From NCBI RefSeq assembly GCF_001704635.1, contig NZ_MAXF01000094.1:17041-81040 (forward strand): 64,000 nucleotides of DNA. The letters run 5' to 3'. Position 1 is the stretch's first letter, and each line of letters starts with the position of its first letter. This document shows positions 18,602 to 27,460 of the stretch, piece after piece. A program made the position numbers and the translations under genes. Under the pieces are notes generated by a model, which worked only from the letters and a program-made list of their open reading frames with translations, searched no databases and was not told the DNA's origin. Source of the DNA: Streptomyces sparsogenes (GTDB taxonomy: Bacteria > Actinomycetota > Actinomycetes > Streptomycetales > Streptomycetaceae).

Positions 18602-19854
18602 CCGGCGGTGCCGGCCGCCGCCGCGGCCTGGTCGCGGGTGCGGTCCCGGACCTCGCCGACCACGGGGGAACGGGTGAACGCGTGAGTGACCCGGACCAGC
18701 CAGGCCGCCTCGTCCTCGGTGGTCTCCAGGCGCTCCGCCGGTGTCCGGCGGCCTGGGCCAGGTGTCCCTCCGCGCGGCCGGCCGGCCCGTTTGTTCTCCA
18801 GCGCCGCGGCGATGACGGCCGCTTCGACGACGGCCGCTGTCAGGGCTGCTTCCGGGTTGCCGGCGGCCGTCGCCGGGCCGGCGCGACCCAGCGCCTCCCC
18901 GGCCCAGGTGGGCGCCTCCGGCTGCTGGTAGGGCCGCAGCGCCAGGCTGCCGTCCCGGATCTCGATGACCCTGCGGTACAGGGCGAACTCCGCCTGGCGC
19001 AGCCCGGGGGACCGGCGCGCGGCGCGCGGATCCAGCGCGATCTCGGGCAGTTCGGCGTAGAGCGCCGACCACAGCGGTTCCAGCCTCTTGTGGGCGCGGC
19101 GGGCGCGCAGCCGGCGCAGGGGGCGGGCGACCCGGTCGCCCCACAGGGTGGCGGTGGCACCGGCGGCGGCCAGCACGGCCGTGACCATGCCGAGGGTCGT
19201 GGAGAGGAGGTCCTCGCCCATGTCCTGCCGCCCGGCGGCGACATTGGCGGCGGCGTCGTCCAGGGCCCACAGCGCCCACACCACCCCCGTGGCCGTGGCC
19301 AGCGCGGCCAGTCTCAGGCCCATGCGCAGCGGGCCCGGGGGAGTGCGACGCGTGTGCCGGAACAGGGCTCGCGCGAGGACATGCAGACACCAGCAGATGT
19401 AGCCGGCGAAGAGGACGTTGTACGCGGCGAGGGCCCACCCCCGGCCGGGCGCGGCCACGGCCGAGGCGCCTTCCTCGGCGACTCCGGCGGTGAAGAACAG
19501 CACCAGCGCCGCCGCCTGGACGGCGACGGCGGCGCGGATCCGGCGGCGTCGCCGCACCGGCGCGGAGCCGGACCCCGGCGGTCCGAGGGCGAGCGCGACC
19601 AGCGAGAGGAAGGTGGCGGCGGCGGCCTTCAGCTCGTACGTCACGAGGAGTTCGGTGGCGGGGGAGGGGACGAGGTGATCCAGCGCGTCCAGCACCACCG
19701 GGGCGTTGAGCAGCATCGCCGTTCCCACGCACAGCGCGAACCCGGCCACGTCGCGCTGGGCCGGCTCGGCCCTCCCCCCGCGGGTGATCACCAGCCGGTG
19801 CACCGCGAACACCAGGAAGACCAGGGCGGCGAGGGACGCGGTCAGGCTCGCCAT
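18592..19854 (-). CDS. MAB_1171c-type membrane protein
   Basis: A 420-residue protein with about seven hydrophobic segments in the first 245 residues (for example SLTASLAALVFLVFAVHRLV at the N-terminus and WALAAYNVLFAGYICWCLHV near 145) followed by a soluble C-terminal domain (LEPLWSALYAELPEIAL near 258, FALYRRVIEIRDGSLALRPY near 290). This matches the actinobacterial 'MAB_1171c putative transporter' arrangement as I remember it, which is typically encoded next to an ImmA/IrrE-type protein and an XRE regulator, as here. Function is unknown. Its start overlaps the end of the metallopeptidase-like gene by 13 bp, so the two are coupled. Confidence 0.75.
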   Translation of the reverse strand: MASLTASLAALVFLVFAVHRLVITRGGRAEPAQRDVAGFALCVGTAMLLNAPVVLDALDHLVPSPATELLVTYELKAAAATFLSLVALALGPPGSGSAPVRRRRRIRAAVAVQAAALVLFFTAGVAEEGASAVAAPGRGWALAAYNVLFAGYICWCLHVLARALFRHTRRTPPGPLRMGLRLAALATATGVVWALWALDDAAANVAAGRQDMGEDLLSTTLGMVTAVLAAAGATATLWGDRVARPLRRLRARRAHKRLEPLWSALYAELPEIALDPRAARRSPGLRQAEFALYRRVIEIRDGSLALRPYQQPEAPTWAGEALGRAGPATAAGNPEAALTAAVVEAAVIAAALENKRAGRPRGGTPGPGRRTPAERLETTEDEAAWLVRVTHAFTRSPVVGEVRDRTRDQAAAAAGTAGQP

Positions 19855-20417
19855 GAGCGCCGCCGGGCGACCCGCCGGCCCGGGACCCGCTGCTCGGGCG
19901 AGCCGAACAGGGAGCGCAGCCGGGCCTCTTCCGGCCCGGTCGAGGCCCGTCGGGCCGCGTCCGCCCGGTCGAGCTCCGCCGCGCGGTGGAGGATCAGGGA
20001 CGCGACGAGTTCGGCCTCTTCCTCCTGTGGCTCCGTATAGACGGTGCGCCCCAGAACCCGCTGCACCAGAGAGGCCGGGAGGTGCGGCAGCAGGACCGTG
20101 GCGGCGGAGGACGCCGCGGGGGAGGTCTCATGGTGACCGCATAACAGGTGGGCGACCTCGTGCAGCTGGATGTGCTGCTGGTGCAGGGGCGTGGTGTCCG
20201 CGGGATAGAGGATGCGGTCGGCGCGGTCGGTGGTGACGAGCAGCCCGCACGGAAGGTGCGGCCGCGCCGCGACCGGCATGAGGTCGATCGGCCGGCCCCT
20301 GGTGCGCGCCAGCCTTCCGATGAACTCGTCCATGGCGAACGGGGTCGGCAGGTCCAGGCCGTCCACCAGACGCCGACATCGTTGCCACAGGGGCTTGTCG
20401 CTCCGGCCGCTGCGCAC
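19842..20417 (-). CDS. ImmA/IrrE-type metallopeptidase-like protein
   Basis: A 191-residue cytoplasmic protein with a zinc-peptidase motif HEVAH in IQLHEVAHLLCGHHE near 84-98, as in ImmA/IrrE (COG2856) proteins that cleave or control XRE repressors. The GTG start follows AAGGAG with 6-7 nt spacing; the stop lies inside the start of the membrane-protein gene. With the XRE gene upstream and the membrane protein downstream it forms a three-gene unit common in Streptomyces. It may process the XRE regulator in response to a signal; that link is inferred from the family. Confidence 0.8.
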   Translation of the reverse strand: MRSGRSDKPLWQRCRRLVDGLDLPTPFAMDEFIGRLARTRGRPIDLMPVAARPHLPCGLLVTTDRADRILYPADTTPLHQQHIQLHEVAHLLCGHHETSPAASSAATVLLPHLPASLVQRVLGRTVYTEPQEEEAELVASLILHRAAELDRADAARRASTGPEEARLRSLFGSPEQRVPGRRVARRRSWRA

Positions 20418-20495
20418 GCGCTGCTCCTTCCCCCGTGGTCCCGTGTGCCCGTGGTCCCCGTGCGACCCCGGCCCCGTGCGACGTGTCCGTCCGGG

Positions 20496-20966
20496 TCAGC
20501 CGCCGGAGCGCTCGCCGTCCGCCGGCGTACGCCTCTGCTCACCGCCGCCGGCCGCGCTTTCCCGCCGGGCCAGGACATCGATCATGTCGCTGATCGTGTT
20601 CACGCCCTCGGGCGACAGGTTCACCGCCCGCAGCGCCACGCTCCGGACCCCGGCGTCCCGCAGGGCCCCCAGCAGCTCCAGCTCCTTGGCGATGGCCGCC
20701 CCCTGGTCGTCGTCGAAGAAGTACGCGACCGGGACGTCGAAGAACTGGGCGAGCGCTTCCAGGTGCCGCTTGGTGGGATTGTCCCGGCGGCCCGTCCGCA
20801 ACTGCCACATGTACGTGGCGGAGAAGCTCTCCCCGGTGGCCTCCCGGCACGCCCGGGCGACCTCCTCATGGCTGAACTGCTCACGATTGGGCCGCCGCAC
20901 GACGCGGAACAGCGTGTCGAGCTTCTCCGCGAGGGTCGTCGGCGCAGCCGACTCGGCACCGCTCAC
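20496..20966 (-). CDS. XRE-family regulator
   Basis: A 156-residue protein. Residues about 10-85 form a Cro/CI-type helix-turn-helix (FSHEEVARACREATGESFSA, then TYMWQLRTGRRDNPTKRHLE and ALAQFFDVPVAYFF). The C-terminal 60 residues are helical with no recognised domain. GTG start with GGGGAGG six bases upstream. It is first of the XRE - ImmA/IrrE-like - membrane protein set, with 78 bp to the next gene. Probably an autoregulatory repressor controlled by the downstream peptidase-like protein. Confidence 0.85.
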   Translation of the reverse strand: MSGAESAAPTTLAEKLDTLFRVVRRPNREQFSHEEVARACREATGESFSATYMWQLRTGRRDNPTKRHLEALAQFFDVPVAYFFDDDQGAAIAKELELLGALRDAGVRSVALRAVNLSPEGVNTISDMIDVLARRESAAGGGEQRRTPADGERSGG

Positions 20967-21085
20967 GTCCAGCCTCCCCTCTGCGGTCGATACAGCCAGT
21001 ATGGGTGCCCGCTGGGCACTCGTTCACTCTAGCTGATGACGTGTCGTTGGGGGCCGGTCGGATTCAGGATGCGGAAGCCTCCGGA

Positions 21086-21667
21086 TCACCCGCGCCGGGG
21101 AGGGGTGAGCTTCTCCAGGTCCAGGCTGATCTCGAACGGCACCGGCCGCCGGAGGGCGTCCCGGAAGATTCCGGCGGGCGCGTAGGCGCCGGTCGGTTCG
21201 TCCAGCTCATAGACGTGGACGACAGGCGAGCCCTCTTCGTCCTCGATGCACCAGTAGTGCGGGATCCCGGCCTCCGCGTACTTGCGGAGCTTGACCGTGC
21301 GGTCGCGGTGCGCCGATTCAGGGGAGACGACCTCGATGACGAGCATGACCTCGTCCGACGAGTACCAGGTGCGGTCGGGGTCGAATGGGACGGAGGTCAC
21401 CAAGAGATCGGGTTCCGGCCGGTTGCGCTCGTCGAGGCGAATCGTCATTTCGCGTTCGACCTCTATACCGGCTGGGGCCTGCGCCATGAGGGCTGTCGTG
21501 AGTGCGGTGACGAGGCGGCCGTGCCAGGACCGCTGCGGCGACATCCTGAAGACGAGGGCTCCATCGATCAGCTCGGTATGACGGGGTGCCTCGGGGAGGT
21601 GGTCCAGGTCCTCCGCGAGCCAGCCTTCCTCGCGCGGCGGGCGCATCCAGTCGGGCAGAGCGGTCAT
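21086..21667 (-). CDS. Uma2 family endonuclease-like protein (DUF820)
   Basis: A 193-residue PD-(D/E)xK-fold protein. Core residues: the Asp of RNRPEPDLLVTS near 95, Glu-Val of VMLVIEVVSPESAHRDRTVK near 115-134, and Lys-Tyr of LRKYAEAGIPHYWCIEDEEG near 135-154. The family is abundant in Streptomyces and cyanobacteria; its function is unsettled. The ATG at 21667 has no visible Shine-Dalgarno, nor has the upstream GTG at 21703, so a leaderless message is possible. It stands alone between the XRE operon and the M1 peptidase. Confidence 0.85.
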   Translation of the reverse strand: MTALPDWMRPPREEGWLAEDLDHLPEAPRHTELIDGALVFRMSPQRSWHGRLVTALTTALMAQAPAGIEVEREMTIRLDERNRPEPDLLVTSVPFDPDRTWYSSDEVMLVIEVVSPESAHRDRTVKLRKYAEAGIPHYWCIEDEEGSPVVHVYELDEPTGAYAPAGIFRDALRRPVPFEISLDLEKLTPPRRG

Positions 21668-21747
21668 GGGACAACCGTAGCGACCCGGCGCGGGCCGGGC
21701 CACGAGATCGCGACGGGTTCACCCCCGCCCCGCGGGCCGGGGCCGCG

Positions 21748-23217
21748 TCACCGAGGGGGCGAGGTGGCCGAGGCCGGCTTGCCGTCGCCGTACAGCCACA
21801 CGTCGAACAGGTCCCGGAGGTCCTGGCCCGACTTCTTCTCGCACAGCGCGATGAACTGCCGGGTGTCGGCGTTGCCGTGGCGGTGGTCGCGGGTCCAGGC
21901 GCGCAGGATGGCGAAGAAGGTCTTGTCGCCGACGGCCTCGCGCACCTGGTGCAGCACCATCGCCCCGCGCCCGTAGACCGGCGGGTCGGAGACCCGGCCG
22001 GCGCTGGGCGGGGAGGCGGGCGGGAAGGCCCAGATGCCTTCGCTCTCGTCGTCCGTGCCGTCGTAGAAGTCGTCGAAGATCTCCTGGGCGGTGCGGCCGT
22101 CGTGGTCCTCCTCCCACAGCCACTCGGCGTAGGTGGCGAACCCCTCGTTGAGCCACATGTCCTTCCAGGCCCGGGGCGTGACGGAGTCGCCGAACCACTG
22201 GTGGGCGAGTTCGTGCACCAGCAGCGCCTCGCCCGGCGGCGACGGGAAGACGGGCTTGGTCTGGGTCTCCAGGGCGTAGCCGAGGTCGGGCAGGTCGGCG
22301 ACGATCGCGCCGGTGGAGGAGAAGGGATAGCGGCCGAAGGTCCGGGTCTCCCAGTCGATGACCTCGGTGACCTGGTCGGGAAGATCGGCGGCCCGGTCGG
22401 CGAGTCCGGGGTCGACGGCGACGTACTGGGGGAGGGTGCCGTCGGTGGTCGTGGTGTGGATGTCGAAGTCGTCGATGGCGACGGTGGCCAGATAGCTCGC
22501 CATGGGTTCGGCGGTGCGCCAGTGGAAGGTGGTGCGGTCGCCGTGCTCGGCGCGGTCGGCCAACTCGCCGTTGGACACGGCGGTGTAGCCCCGCGGGACC
22601 GTGATGGTGATGTCGTACGCGGCCTTGTCGGACGGGTGGTGATTGCCCGGGAACCAGGCCATGGAGCCGGTGGGCTCGCCGAGGCCCACGGCGCCGTCCT
22701 CGGTCTCGATCCATCCCTCTTCCGAGCCGTCCGGGTCGGAGATGGTCCTGGGCCGGCCGTCGTAGACGATCGTGGCCTTGAAGGTGCGGCCCTTGGGGAG
22801 GGCGGCGGCGGGGGTGAGCGTCAGCTCCGTACCGGTGCGAGCGGTCCTGGCGGGCTCGCCGTCGACCGTGGCCCCGCGCACCCGCAGTCCGGCGAGGTCC
22901 AGGTTGAGGGAGGACAGGGCGCGGGTGGTGCGGGCGGTGAGTTCGGCGGTGCCCTCGAGGCGGTGGGAGTCGGGGGAGTAGCCGAGGGTGAGGCGGTACC
23001 GGGTCACGTCATAGCCGCCGTTGCCGAGCCCGGGGAAGAGCCGGTCGCCGACGCCGGCGGCGCCGGGCCGCGCGCCGGGGACCCCGTCGGAGTCGTCGTG
23101 GGATCCCCCTCCACTGGTGCAGGCGGCGGCGCACAGCAGCAGGGCGAGGGCGGCGGACAGCGGCCGCGGAGAGGGACGGGTGCGCAGGGCGGGCTCCTCG
23201 GGGACCGGCGGATGCAC
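21748..23217 (-). CDS. Secreted M1-family zinc aminopeptidase (lipoprotein)
   Basis: An approximately 480-490 residue secreted peptidase. The N-terminus is a signal peptide with a lipobox-like LLLCAAAC, so it is probably tethered outside the membrane. The M1 signature is complete: LVHELAHQWFGD (HExxH) followed by NEGFATYAEW, whose Glu is the third zinc ligand; DLGYALETQT stands where GAMEN is usual. It trims N-terminal residues from external peptides. The start is ambiguous: a GTG at 23217 without ribosome site, or a CTG at 23187 six bases after GAGGAG, which gives a more typical signal peptide. Divergent from the GntR gene. Confidence 0.88.
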   Translation of the reverse strand: MHPPVPEEPALRTRPSPRPLSAALALLLCAAACTSGGGSHDDSDGVPGARPGAAGVGDRLFPGLGNGGYDVTRYRLTLGYSPDSHRLEGTAELTARTTRALSSLNLDLAGLRVRGATVDGEPARTARTGTELTLTPAAALPKGRTFKATIVYDGRPRTISDPDGSEEGWIETEDGAVGLGEPTGSMAWFPGNHHPSDKAAYDITITVPRGYTAVSNGELADRAEHGDRTTFHWRTAEPMASYLATVAIDDFDIHTTTTDGTLPQYVAVDPGLADRAADLPDQVTEVIDWETRTFGRYPFSSTGAIVADLPDLGYALETQTKPVFPSPPGEALLVHELAHQWFGDSVTPRAWKDMWLNEGFATYAEWLWEEDHDGRTAQEIFDDFYDGTDDESEGIWAFPPASPPSAGRVSDPPVYGRGAMVLHQVREAVGDKTFFAILRAWTRDHRHGNADTRQFIALCEKKSGQDLRDLFDVWLYGDGKPASATSPPR

Positions 23218-23448
23218 GGCGATGAGCGGTGCTGAGCGGTGGGCGAACGGCGCGTGCACGGCTGTGCACGGCAATGCGACGGGATTGTCCCGGCGTTGAT
23301 CGCCATTGATACCCGCCTTATGCGCTGTTGTCGAAGTAAACGTCCCTGAGCTGCAGTTCACCACTTCTGGTGAAGCTCTGGCCTTCAGTTGCGCACGACA
23401 ACACTCGGTTGCGAAGCTGTTGCCGACTGTCAACCACGGGGAGCGCAC

Positions 23449-24201
23449 GTGGCCTTTGGTGACCAGCCCGCATACCTCCGAGTCGCCGACGACCTCCGGA
23501 AGAAGATCACCACCGGCGAGCTGCCACCGCACACCCGCCTCCCCTCCCAGGCCAGGATCCGCGAGGAGTACGGGGTCTCCGACACCGTCGCCCTCGAGGC
23601 GCGCAAGGTACTGATGGCCGAGGGCCTGGTCGAGGGCCGCTCCGGCTCGGGCACCTATGTCCGGGCGCGCCCCGTCCCGCGCCGCCTGGTGCGCACCGGC
23701 TATCGCGTCGGCGGCGCCTCCAGCCCGTTCCGCCAGGAGCAGGCCGACGACCGGATCATCGGCACCTGGGAGTCCGGCAGCGAGCAGGACGAGGCCGGCC
23801 GCGAGATCGCCGAGCGGCTGGGCATCCGGCCCGGCGAGCGCGTCATGCGCACCCGTTATGTGTTCCGGGCGGCGGGGGACGCGGTGATGATCTCCACCTC
23901 CTGGGAGCCGCTCGCCGTCACCGGCCGCTCTCCGGTGATGCTCCCCGAGGAGGGCCCGCTGGCCGGGCGCGGTGTGGTGGAGCGGATGGCCGCCATCGAT
24001 CTCGTGGTGGACAACGTGACGGAGGAAGTCTCCGCGCGGCCCGGCCGGGCCGAGGAGGTGCTGACGCTGGGCGGGGTGCCGGGCCACTTCGTGCTCGTCA
24101 TCTCGCGCACGTATTTCGCGGGCGGCCGCCCCGTCGAGACGGCCGACGTGGTGGTGCTGGCCGAGCGGTACCGCATCGCTTACCACCTTCCGGTGCGCTG
24201 A
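23449..24201 (+). CDS. GntR/HutC-type regulator
   Basis: A 250-residue regulator. The winged-helix GntR domain is at 8-70 (YLRVADDLRKKITTGELPPH, RLPSQARIREEYGVS, then GRSGSGTYVR). A UTRA effector domain follows from about 95 (ERLGIRPGERVMRTRYVFRA, STSWEPLAV, ISRTYFAGGRPVETADVV). Such proteins repress nearby genes until a small ligand binds. The GTG at 23449 follows GGGGAG with 5-nt spacing. The next gene on the same strand encodes an amino-acid permease, and the 500-bp gap carries repeated 11-bp elements, so this permease is a plausible target. Confidence 0.88.
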   Translation: MAFGDQPAYLRVADDLRKKITTGELPPHTRLPSQARIREEYGVSDTVALEARKVLMAEGLVEGRSGSGTYVRARPVPRRLVRTGYRVGGASSPFRQEQADDRIIGTWESGSEQDEAGREIAERLGIRPGERVMRTRYVFRAAGDAVMISTSWEPLAVTGRSPVMLPEEGPLAGRGVVERMAAIDLVVDNVTEEVSARPGRAEEVLTLGGVPGHFVLVISRTYFAGGRPVETADVVVLAERYRIAYHLPVR

Positions 24202-24698
24202 CCGCCGCTCTCGCCGGGGCGGGGCAGTGCCCCGATCGGCGCCCGTAGATCGTTTCGCCCTCAACTCCGGTAATGCCTCATGGATTTGAGCTGAATTTGA
24301 GCTGAGGGGAAATTGAGGTAGATTTGAGGTCCGTGGCTGCTGCATGGAAAGCGGCACATCGGACTCAACTCGCGTCACCCGACCATCCGGGCCCATTCGC
24401 GGTATCTGTGCACGAACGTTGAGGAAGAGCCGCGGCTTCCCCCTTGGGTTACCTGCGATTGCGGACGGGATTAATGAATCCCGTGCCCGGTCGGTAAAGA
24501 TTCCGCGAAGGGCCCGGTGAGCATCCTCGATGCCTGCTTCTCGTGGATTTTACCAGTGATTGACCTGCGCTGATGTGGTCCAAAGGGTGATCGCGAGAAC
24601 CGGACCTCAAACTCAGCTCAAACCCGCGAGGTACCCCTTCAATTCGCTTGTACGATGACGCGCGTTTGCATCAGGTACAGCTATCGGGGACGAAGGGA
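24202..24698. promoter_or_regulatory. 497-bp regulatory spacer with repeated TTTGAGCTGA elements
   Basis: No gene seen. ATTTGAGCTGA occurs twice in direct tandem (24284-24294 and 24295-24305), followed by related AAATTGAGG and GATTTGAGG, and the inverted sequence CTCAAACTCAGCTCAAA lies at 24606-24622, about 80-90 bp before the permease start. The spacer is clearly A+T-richer than the genes. The elements look like binding sites flanking the permease promoter. They do not have the usual GntR-type palindrome, so another regulator is possible. Confidence 0.55.
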
Positions 24699-26375
24699 GT
24701 GTCAGGGACGTTGAGCACTGAACAAGGTTCCCACTCGCATTACAAAAGGTCGCTCGGGACGGTGTCGCTCACCGCGGTCGGCCTCGGTTCCATCATCGGC
24801 TCCGGTTGGCTCTTCGGTGCCGAGCGGGCCGCGTCGCTGGCCGGTCCCGCGGCCATTCTCGCCTGGGTGATCGGTGCCGCGGTCGCGCTGACCATCGCCC
24901 TGACGTACTCCGAGCTCGGCTCGATGTTCCCCAAGGCCGGCGGCATGGTCCGGTACGGGCAGTACTCGCACGGCTCGCTCGCCGGCTATCTGGCCGCCTG
25001 GGCCAACTGGATCGCCATCGTCTCCGTGATCCCGGGTGAGGCCACCGCCTCCATCCAGTACATGAGCTCCTGGGACTTCGACTGGGCGAAGCATCTGTAC
25101 GACGGGAAGGAGCTGACCGGCACCGGCGTCGTCCTCGCCTCCGTCCTGCTGGTCTTCTACTTCTTCCTCAACTGGTTCGCGATCACCCTCTTCGCGAAGA
25201 CCAACACCGCGATCACCGTCTTCAAGGTGGTCGTCCCCACGCTGACCGCCGGCGCCCTGCTGCTGGCCCACTTCGACACCGGCAACATCAGCGGCAACGG
25301 CGGCTTCACCCCCAACGGCTGGAGCTCGGTCTTCACCGCCGTCGCGGTCTCCGGCATCGTCTGGGCGTACAACGGCTTCCAGTCGCCGCTCAACATGGCG
25401 GGTGAGGCGCGCAACCCCGGCAAGTCCCTGCCCAAGGCCGTCATCAGCTCCATCATCATCTCGCTGGTGATCTACGTCGCCCTGCAGGTCGCCTTCCTGG
25501 GCGCGGTCCCGGCCGCCGACCTGTCGCACGGTGGCTGGTCGAGCCTGTCCTTCAACTCCCCGCTCGCCGACCTGGCCACCGCCTGGGGCCTGAACTGGCT
25601 GGCGCTGCTGCTGTACGCGGACGCCTTCATCTCCCCGTCCGGCACCGGCATGATCTACGCGGCCACCACCTCCCGCATGATCCACGGCGTGCAGGAGAAC
25701 GGCCACCTGCCGAAGATCTTCGGCAAGGTCGACCCCAAGACCGGCATCCCGCGCCCCGCGCTGCTGCTCAACCTGGTGATCGCCTTCGCGTTCCTCGCCG
25801 TCTTCCGCGGCTGGGGCTCGCTCGCCGAGATCGTCTCCGTCGCGACCGTCATCTCGTACATCACCGGCCCGGTGGCCGTGATGTCGCTGCGCCGCCTCTC
25901 CCCGAACCTGCCGCGTCCGGTGAAGCTGCGCGCCATGCCGATCATCGCGCCGATCGCGATGGTCTTCGGTTCGCTCGTCCTGTACTGGGCCCGCTGGCCG
26001 CTGACCGGCAAGGTCATCTTCATCATGGCGATCGGCCTGCCGATCTGGGCCTGGTACGAGCTGCGCAAGCCGTGGGCCGAGCTGAAGCCGCACCTGCTGG
26101 CGGGCGCCTGGATGGTGACCTACCTGCTGGTCATGGCGATGGTCTCGTGGGCCGGCGGCAAGGACTACGGCGGCCGCGGCTACCTGCCCGAGGGCTGGGA
26201 CATCGTGATCGTGGCCGCGATCGGCCTGGCCTTCTACGCCTGGGGCGTGAGCAGCGCCTGGCGCAACCCGAGCCTGGTGCAGGCCGAGCAGGAGCTGGCC
26301 GCCGACGCCGCGGCCGAGGCCGCCGCGGGCGAGGCGGACGACGACCGGCGCGAGAAGACCGCCGCGGGCGTCTGA
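24699..26375 (+). CDS. APC-superfamily amino-acid permease
   Basis: A permease of about 555 residues with 12 or more membrane helices. It opens with the APC signature VSLTAVGLGSIIGSGWLFGA near residues 27-46, followed by FPKAGGMVRYGQYSHGSLAG. The C-terminal 30 residues are an acidic Ala/Glu-rich cytoplasmic tail. It is probably a proton-coupled importer of an amino acid or amine; the substrate cannot be read from the sequence. Two starts are possible, a GTG at 24699 or a TTG at 24711 eleven bases after AAGGGAG; the latter gives an N-terminus like MSTEQ. Confidence 0.88.
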   Translation: MSGTLSTEQGSHSHYKRSLGTVSLTAVGLGSIIGSGWLFGAERAASLAGPAAILAWVIGAAVALTIALTYSELGSMFPKAGGMVRYGQYSHGSLAGYLAAWANWIAIVSVIPGEATASIQYMSSWDFDWAKHLYDGKELTGTGVVLASVLLVFYFFLNWFAITLFAKTNTAITVFKVVVPTLTAGALLLAHFDTGNISGNGGFTPNGWSSVFTAVAVSGIVWAYNGFQSPLNMAGEARNPGKSLPKAVISSIIISLVIYVALQVAFLGAVPAADLSHGGWSSLSFNSPLADLATAWGLNWLALLLYADAFISPSGTGMIYAATTSRMIHGVQENGHLPKIFGKVDPKTGIPRPALLLNLVIAFAFLAVFRGWGSLAEIVSVATVISYITGPVAVMSLRRLSPNLPRPVKLRAMPIIAPIAMVFGSLVLYWARWPLTGKVIFIMAIGLPIWAWYELRKPWAELKPHLLAGAWMVTYLLVMAMVSWAGGKDYGGRGYLPEGWDIVIVAAIGLAFYAWGVSSAWRNPSLVQAEQELAADAAAEAAAGEADDDRREKTAAGV

Positions 26376-26608
26376 GACGGTGCGGGCCGGACGAGGTGCC
26401 GCCTATGGCGGACGCCTATGGCGGGGCAACACCTCGACCGGCCACACCGCCGATGACCGGCGGCGTGGCCGGATGAGTGCCTCGTTGTGAGAAGCCGTAT
26501 CCGGTGCGTGAAGGTTGGGCGTAGGCTCGGGCATATGCGGATCGGGAATTCCTTACCGGAGTCACGGAGGCGTGCGCGGGGGCGCGCCGGATTGGAGGGG
26601 GCGGACCG

Positions 26609-26794
26609 ATGAGTGACAGCAATGCCGTCCTGCCATGGCTCGTCATCCGCCAGGACGACAACGGCAACCGCTATCGCGTCGGCCGTTACGCCACCAAGAC
26701 CGAGGCCCAGGAAGTGGCCGACCGGCTCGACTCGCAGAGCAAGGAGCAGCTCTACGTCGTCGAGCGGACCGCGGCCTCCCGCCAGAGCCGCTGA
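26609..26794 (+). CDS. Small SPOR-like protein
   Basis: A 61-residue protein (PWLVIRQDDNGNRYRVGRYA, then TKTEAQEVADRLDSQ) that matches the short stand-alone SPOR-domain proteins of Streptomyces. A SPOR fold normally binds denuded peptidoglycan glycan; here there is no signal peptide or membrane anchor, so peptidoglycan binding is doubtful. The ATG is preceded by GGAGGGGG. It stands alone between the permease and the Nudix gene. Confidence 0.75.
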   Translation: MSDSNAVLPWLVIRQDDNGNRYRVGRYATKTEAQEVADRLDSQSKEQLYVVERTAASRQSR

Positions 26795-26904
26795 CCCCAG
26801 CCGGACCCGCCGGACCCGCCGGGCGGGCCCGGCCCCGTCCCCCTTCCGTCGCCCGCGCCGATCTCCCGCGTCGCACCCCGGGGCACTCCCGTAGGGTGCG
26901 GCGC

Positions 26905-27300
26905 ATGACGGTGCGCGTGGTGGTGGGCGGAGCGGTGTTCGACCAAGGGCGGCTGCTGGCCGCGCGGCGCAGCGCCCCGCCCGAGCTTGCCGGCCGCTGG
27001 GAGCTGCCGGGCGGCAAGGCCGAGCCGGGGGAGACGCCCGAGCAGACCCTCGTGCGGGAGCTGCGCGAGGAGCTGGGCGTCGAGGTGCGGCCGCTGGAGC
27101 GGCTGCCCGGAGAGTGGGTCCTGAAGCCCGGATACGTCCTCCAGGTGTGGACCGCCGAGCTGCGCTCGGGCGAGCCGCGCCCGCTGGAGGACCACGACGA
27201 GCTGCGCTGGCTCCCGCCGGACCGCGTGGACGAGGTCGACTGGCTGGACGAGGACCGTCCGGCGGTGGCCGAAGCGGTACGGCGGCTGCTGGGCGCTTAG
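26905..27300 (+). CDS. Nudix hydrolase (MutT-like)
   Basis: A 131-residue Nudix protein. The full Nudix box is present: GGKAEPGETPEQTLVRELRE followed by ELGV (G-x5-E-x7-REUxEExGU). Length and the opening RVVVGGAVFDQGRLLAARRS match MutT/NTP pyrophosphohydrolases that clear oxidised or surplus nucleoside triphosphates. ATG at 26905; the weak ribosome site GTAGGGTG lies upstream. Its TAG stop forms the edge of the inverted-repeat element that follows, so the element may have inserted right at the end of the gene. Confidence 0.92.
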   Translation: MTVRVVVGGAVFDQGRLLAARRSAPPELAGRWELPGGKAEPGETPEQTLVRELREELGVEVRPLERLPGEWVLKPGYVLQVWTAELRSGEPRPLEDHDELRWLPPDRVDEVDWLDEDRPAVAEAVRRLLGA

Positions 27301-27460
27301 GGCCTCTCGTTTGGATCAGGCCGGGCTCGCGGGCCCTGGCACCGCGCGGCGCGGCGTTGTCGTCGGTTGCCATGGCTCCGCCATGACGCCCTCCTCCGCC
27401 TTGCGATGCCCGGCACCAGACCCCGCTCCCTGATCCGGCCTGATCCAAACGAAAGACCCT
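27299..27460. mobile_element. MITE-like element with 24-bp inverted terminal repeats
   Basis: An element of about 162 bp with terminal inverted repeats that match at 22 of 24 positions: left GGCCTCTCGTTTGGATCAGG and its extension, right the complement of GGTCTTTCGTTTGGATCAGG. It has no coding capacity. The interior contains a small hairpin (CATGGCTCCGCCATG) and a copy of GATCCGG next to the right end. I recall similar GTTTGGATCAGGCC-bounded repeats in Streptomyces genomes, which supports a non-autonomous repeat family. It may also end Nudix transcription. Confidence 0.7.

Noticed and set aside
27299..27460. Small RNA or riboswitch
   Set aside because: The inverted ends and internal layout fit a repeat element better; no known riboswitch core was recognised.
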